Below are positions 61,294 to 64,000 of a stretch of DNA of 64,000 nt, in pieces (the first letter of the stretch is position 1; every line of letters begins with the position of its first letter). The notes under the pieces are model-generated. The model ran no database searches. It saw only the letters and a list, made by a program, of their open reading frames with translations, and was not told the origin of the DNA. The stretch is taken from assembly GCF_022899355.1 (NCBI RefSeq), contig NZ_JALJCK010000004.1:372001-436000 (forward strand), in the 5' to 3' direction. This DNA comes from Shinella yambaruensis. Its GTDB lineage: Bacteria > Pseudomonadota > Alphaproteobacteria > Rhizobiales > Rhizobiaceae. The position numbers and the translations under genes were made by a program.

Positions 61294-62036
61294 TTCGAGC
61301 CTTTCTGACCTTCATCGCCATGATGGCGATGACCGGCATGGCCTATGCCCAGCAGCAGTTGCAGCTGCCGGGGGATTTGCTCAATGCCCAGGTCGACGGG
61401 TCGGTCGCCTCCTGGATCATCCGCACCTTCGGGCTGCTCACCGTGCTGTCGGTGGCGCCCGGCATCCTCATCATGGTGACGAGCTTTCCGCGCTTCGTCA
61501 TCGCCTTCTCGATCCTTCGTTCCGGCATGGGCCTCGCCACGACGCCGTCGAACATGATCCTCGTCTCGCTCGCCCTCTTCATGACCTTCTACGTCATGGC
61601 GCCCACCTTCGACCGGGCCTGGCAGAACGGCGTCGAGCCGCTGATCGCCAACCAGATCGACGAGACGGAAGCGGCCAGACGCATCGCCGAGCCGTTCCGC
61701 GAGTTCATGGTGGCCAATACCCGGGACAAGGACCTCGAACTCTTCATCTCGCTGGCGGAAGAGCGCGGCCAGACGGTCGTGCAGAACAACGTCGCGGACC
61801 TGCGCGTCGTCATCCCGGCCTTCATGATCTCGGAAATCCGCCGCGGCTTCGAGATCGGCTTCCTCGTCGTCCTTCCCTTCCTCGTCATCGACATGATCGT
61901 CGCCACCATCACCATGGCCATGGGCATGATGATGCTGCCGCCGACCTCGATCTCGCTGCCCTTCAAGATCCTGTTCTTCGTGCTCATCGACGGCTGGAAC
62001 CTGCTCGTCGGCAGCCTGGTGCGCTCCTTCAGCTAG
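61290..62036 (+). CDS. fliP: Flagellar type III export pore protein FliP
   Basis: This 248-residue protein forms the core of the export gate with FliQ and FliR. A signal sequence (MIRAFLTFIAMMAMTGMAYA) precedes the family body: LTVLSVAPGILIMVTSFPRFVIAFSILR, NMILVSLALFMTFYVMAP, and the C-terminal DMIVATITMAMGMMMLPPTSISLPFKILFFVLIDGWNLLVGSLVRSF. Its TAG stop is the start of the third intergenic repeat. Confidence 0.96.
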   Translation: MIRAFLTFIAMMAMTGMAYAQQQLQLPGDLLNAQVDGSVASWIIRTFGLLTVLSVAPGILIMVTSFPRFVIAFSILRSGMGLATTPSNMILVSLALFMTFYVMAPTFDRAWQNGVEPLIANQIDETEAARRIAEPFREFMVANTRDKDLELFISLAEERGQTVVQNNVADLRVVIPAFMISEIRRGFEIGFLVVLPFLVIDMIVATITMAMGMMMLPPTSISLPFKILFFVLIDGWNLLVGSLVRSFS

Positions 62037-62080
62037 AGCAATTCCAGCAAAAGTGCGCAGCGGTCTTGCGTCCGGAATTG
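62034..62080 (+). repeat. Rhizobial intergenic repeat, copy 3, starting on the fliP stop
   Basis: TAGAGCAATTCCAGC to GTCCGGAATTGC; here both inverted ends GCAATTCC (62038-62045) and GGAATTGC (62073-62080) are present, so this is the most complete copy in the window. Confidence 0.75.
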
Positions 62081-62345
62081 CGTAAAAACAAATACCTGGA
62101 GCGTTTTCGCGATTGAAGAAAAGCGGAAACGCTCCAGGTATTGCGGCAGCAGCGCGACGCGGCCATTCCGGCATTGCTCAAGAGCTCCGGATTTTCTCAA
62201 CCGTGAAATTTTACCGGCGGTTAACCATACTTCGCGATCGCTCGAAGGCACTTTGCCCATTTAAGGAGTTGGCAAGGATTGGCTGCGAGTTTTGCTCAGA
62301 CACGACGGGTTTGGTATCCCTTCAGATCCCTGGAGAAACCGAGTT
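62081..62345. other. Gap between fliP repeat and the flaA promoter element
   Basis: The left part is the hairpin at 62091-62142. The rest (62143-62345) contains no gene; it includes AT-rich DNA with TTAACC at about 62221 and CCATTTAAGG around 62258, probably upstream control sequence of flaA. Confidence 0.45.
62091..62142 (+). terminator. Strong hairpin after fliP
   Basis: A perfect 16-bp stem, AATACCTGGAGCGTTT (62091-62106) and its complement (62127-62142). No T-run follows, so it may act as a transcript-stabilising or REP-like structure rather than a classical terminator. Confidence 0.55.
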
Positions 62346-62396
62346 GGCATGATGCCGAACCGCCGTAACCGGTAAGTTCCCAGTCCGGTATGTCCC
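62346..62396 (+). promoter_or_regulatory. Late-flagellar-type promoter element, flaA copy
   Basis: GGCATGATGCCGAACCGCCG (identical to the che copy) then CCGG boxes, the second as CCGGTATGTCCC at 62385-62396. It starts 83 bp before the flaA ATG. flaB has GGCATGACGCCGACCG and CCGGAATGTCCC in the same order. Confidence 0.65.
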
Positions 62397-62428
62397 CCAC
62401 CAGTATTATGTTCAAAGGGACAACGATA

Positions 62429-63616
62429 ATGACGAGCATTCTCACCAACGCAGCCGCCATGTCTGCTCTCCAGACGCTGCGCTCCATCAACAACGGCATG
62501 GAAGATACGCAGGCGCGCGTTTCCTCGGGTCTGCGCGTCGGCAACGCGTCTGACAACGCCGCCTACTGGTCGATTGCGACCACGATGCGTTCCGACAACA
62601 TGGCGCTCTCCGCCGTCCAGGACGCTCTCGGCCTCGGCGCCGCCAAGGTCGACACGGCCTATTCCGGCATGGACTCCGCCATCGAAGTCGTCAAGGAGAT
62701 CAAGGCCAAGCTGGTCACCGCAACCGAAGACGGCGTCGACAAGGCGAAGGTCCAGGAAGAAATCAAGCAGCTTCAGGATCAGCTGAGAGGGATCGGCGAC
62801 GCGGCCTCCTTCTCGGGTGAAAACTGGCTGAAGGCCGACATCACCACCGCCCAGGTCAAGAACGTCGTCGGCTCCTTCGTGCGCGACGACAGCGGCAATG
62901 TCTCTGTCAAGAAGATCGACTACACCCTCGACACCAACACGGTTCTGTTCGACACCGGCGGCGACACGGGCATCCTCGATCAGACCCGGGACATCAGCGG
63001 CCCCTCCGTCACGCTGAACATCAACGTCGGCGGCGTCACCACTGCGGAAACCGTAAAGGCGTTCACGACGGATGACATCATCGCGTCGGGTGCTGGCGCC
63101 TCCGCCTTCGATGGCAACTATGCCAACGACGGTGCAGCGAGCTACGTCAAGGTCGCGGACAACACCTGGGTTCTGGCGGTCGACCAGTCGACGGTTCCCG
63201 ATCAGGAAGTTGCCTACACGGACTCGAGCAGCGCCCTGTGGGCGGTCGATATCGCTGGCGGCGCTGCCGCTCTGGCGGCCACTGCGGTCCAGCAGTCGGT
63301 CGACAATCTCGACATCACGACGATCACGACGGATGCACAGCTCAGCAATCTCATCCAGATGGTCGACGATGCACTGACGACCATGACCAGTGCTGCCGCC
63401 TCGCTCGGTTCGATCTCTTCGCGCATCGACCTGCAGTCCGAGTTCGTCTCCAAGCTCACCGAATCAATCGACAAGGGCGTCGGTCGCCTGGTCGATGCGG
63501 ACATGAACGAGGAATCGACCCGCCTGAAGGCACTGCAGACCCAGCAGCAGCTCGCCATCCAGTCGCTGTCGATCGCCAACTCGGCTTCGCAGAACGTCCT
63601 GTCGCTGTTCCGTTAA
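62429..63616 (+). CDS. flaA: Flagellin A
   Basis: This 395-residue filament subunit has the conserved flagellin ends: MTSILTNAAAMSALQTLRSIN...SSGLRVGNASDNAAYWSIATTMRSD at the N-terminus and RIDLQSEFVSKLTESIDKGVGRLVDADMNEESTRLKALQTQQQLAIQSLSIANSASQNVLSLFR-type sequence at the C-terminus. The variable middle (about 150-290) is surface-exposed in filaments. Rhizobial flagella are built of several such flagellins. ATG 62429 has AAAGGGA at proper distance. A terminator follows, then flaB. Confidence 0.95.
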   Translation: MTSILTNAAAMSALQTLRSINNGMEDTQARVSSGLRVGNASDNAAYWSIATTMRSDNMALSAVQDALGLGAAKVDTAYSGMDSAIEVVKEIKAKLVTATEDGVDKAKVQEEIKQLQDQLRGIGDAASFSGENWLKADITTAQVKNVVGSFVRDDSGNVSVKKIDYTLDTNTVLFDTGGDTGILDQTRDISGPSVTLNINVGGVTTAETVKAFTTDDIIASGAGASAFDGNYANDGAASYVKVADNTWVLAVDQSTVPDQEVAYTDSSSALWAVDIAGGAAALAATAVQQSVDNLDITTITTDAQLSNLIQMVDDALTTMTSAAASLGSISSRIDLQSEFVSKLTESIDKGVGRLVDADMNEESTRLKALQTQQQLAIQSLSIANSASQNVLSLFR

Positions 63617-63672
63617 TACGGGATCCCGGGAACAAGGGCGGGCGGTGGCTGACCGCACGCCTGACCCAACTG

Positions 63673-63710
63673 AGCCGCGTTTCCGAAAGGGGCGCGGCTT
63701 TAGTTTTTTC
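63673..63710 (+). terminator. Rho-independent terminator after flaA
   Basis: AGCCGCG (63673-63679) and CGCGGCT (63693-63699) pair, followed by TTAGTTTTTTC. It is 57 bp after the flaA stop. Confidence 0.85.
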
Positions 63711-63867
63711 TTAACCTTGCTGCGTTACGCGCGCACGCGCGAGGGTTGTGATATTGCACGGCCGGTGCAGCGATTTTTCCGCCGCTTAGCAGTTCGTTAA
63801 CCATGATCACGTTAGCTAAAGCCATCGAAGCGGCGGGCTGACTTCCTGGGGAAGATGGAGCTTGGCA
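63711..63867. other. flaA-flaB intergenic DNA
   Basis: Between the flaA terminator and the flaB element lies AT-rich sequence with repeated TTAAC boxes; no gene was seen. It is likely upstream promoter DNA of flaB. Confidence 0.45.
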
Positions 63868-63912
63868 GGCATGACGCCGACCGTTGTTTCCCCGGTGTGA
63901 CCGGAATGTCCC
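63868..63912 (+). promoter_or_regulatory. Late-flagellar-type promoter element, flaB copy
   Basis: GGCATGACGCCGACCG at 63868-63883, a two-change variant of the che/flaA block, then CCGGAATGTCCC at 63901-63912. It begins 78 bp before the flaB ATG, close to the 83 bp seen at flaA. Confidence 0.6.
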
Positions 63913-63945
63913 TTCTCTTTCAGCCAATCAAGGGGCACCCAATTA

Positions 63946-64000
63946 ATGACGAGCATTCTCACCAACGTCGCGGCCATGTCCGCGCTCCAGACCCTGCGCT
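63946..64000 (+). CDS. flaB: Flagellin B, N-terminal fragment
   Basis: The first 18 codons of a second flagellin, MTSILTNVAAMSALQTLR, differ from FlaA at one position (Val8 for Ala8). The gene continues past the window edge. AAGGGG lies upstream of ATG 63946. Naming follows order, flaA then flaB, as in other rhizobia. Confidence 0.9.
   Translation, partial: MTSILTNVAAMSALQTLR

Overview
The window is a high-GC alphaproteobacterial chromosome segment that fits Rhizobiaceae (the Rhizobium/Sinorhizobium/Shinella/Agrobacterium group). The evidence is the che operon order (icpA-cheS-cheY1-cheA-cheW-cheR-cheB-cheY2-cheD-cheT), the VisN/VisR pair of LuxR-type flagellar master regulators, MotE, simple flagellins in tandem, a bifunctional aldolase/dehydrogenase RhaD, and RIME-like intergenic palindromes. 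Genus cannot be decided by reading alone. No insertion sequence, prophage, CRISPR array or rRNA was seen.

Layout. 1-2538: the start of a creatininase-family gene, divergent from a D-2-hydroxyacid dehydrogenase and a ferredoxin-reductase-like flavoprotein. 2679-8471: a betaine/proline-type ABC importer (binding protein, ATPase, fused double permease) in one operon with a nucleoside hydrolase, divergent from a TetR regulator; two tandem operator-like repeats lie between them. 8538-14122: tRNA-Ala(GGC), an acidic TIGR02300-type protein, then aroA, a membrane-anchored LAS-metallopeptidase-like protein, cmk and rpsA, closed by a strong terminator. 14135-22470: two large orphan proteins, NadV, a small DUF6665-like protein, a DUF817 gene split by one in-frame TGA, ribonuclease D, a small secreted protein, a second hydroxyacid dehydrogenase and a GlsB/YeaQ-type membrane protein.

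22566-33366: the full rhizobial L-rhamnose locus. rhaD-rhaI run leftward and rhaR-rhaS-rhaT-rhaP-rhaQ-rhaU-rhaK rightward from a shared control region that holds two nested inverted repeats, the best candidate RhaR operators. Imported rhamnose (RhaSTPQ) is anomerised (RhaU), isomerised (RhaI), phosphorylated (RhaK), then cleaved and oxidised (RhaD). A 37-residue single-span membrane peptide with a strong ribosome binding site lies just beyond rhaK.

33881-64000: chemotaxis and flagellar genes. The che operon is followed by fliF, visN, visR, a leftward motility operon (motA-fliM-fliN-fliG-flhB plus an unknown gene), a DUF1217 gene with flgF-fliI and a small membrane protein, the rod/ring/export run flgB-flgC-fliE-flgG-flgA-flgI-motE-flgH-fliL-fliP, and flagellins flaA and (truncated by the window edge) flaB. 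A near-identical element beginning GGCATGAyGCCGA precedes the che operon, flaA and flaB, and probably marks the late flagellar regulon. No wholly unknown multi-gene system was found. The most interesting items are this shared element, the CP4-like AroA carrying Gly100, the sensor-globin receptor without a proximal histidine, the nested RhaR operators, and a repeat family whose first three bases form the stop codon of three unrelated genes.
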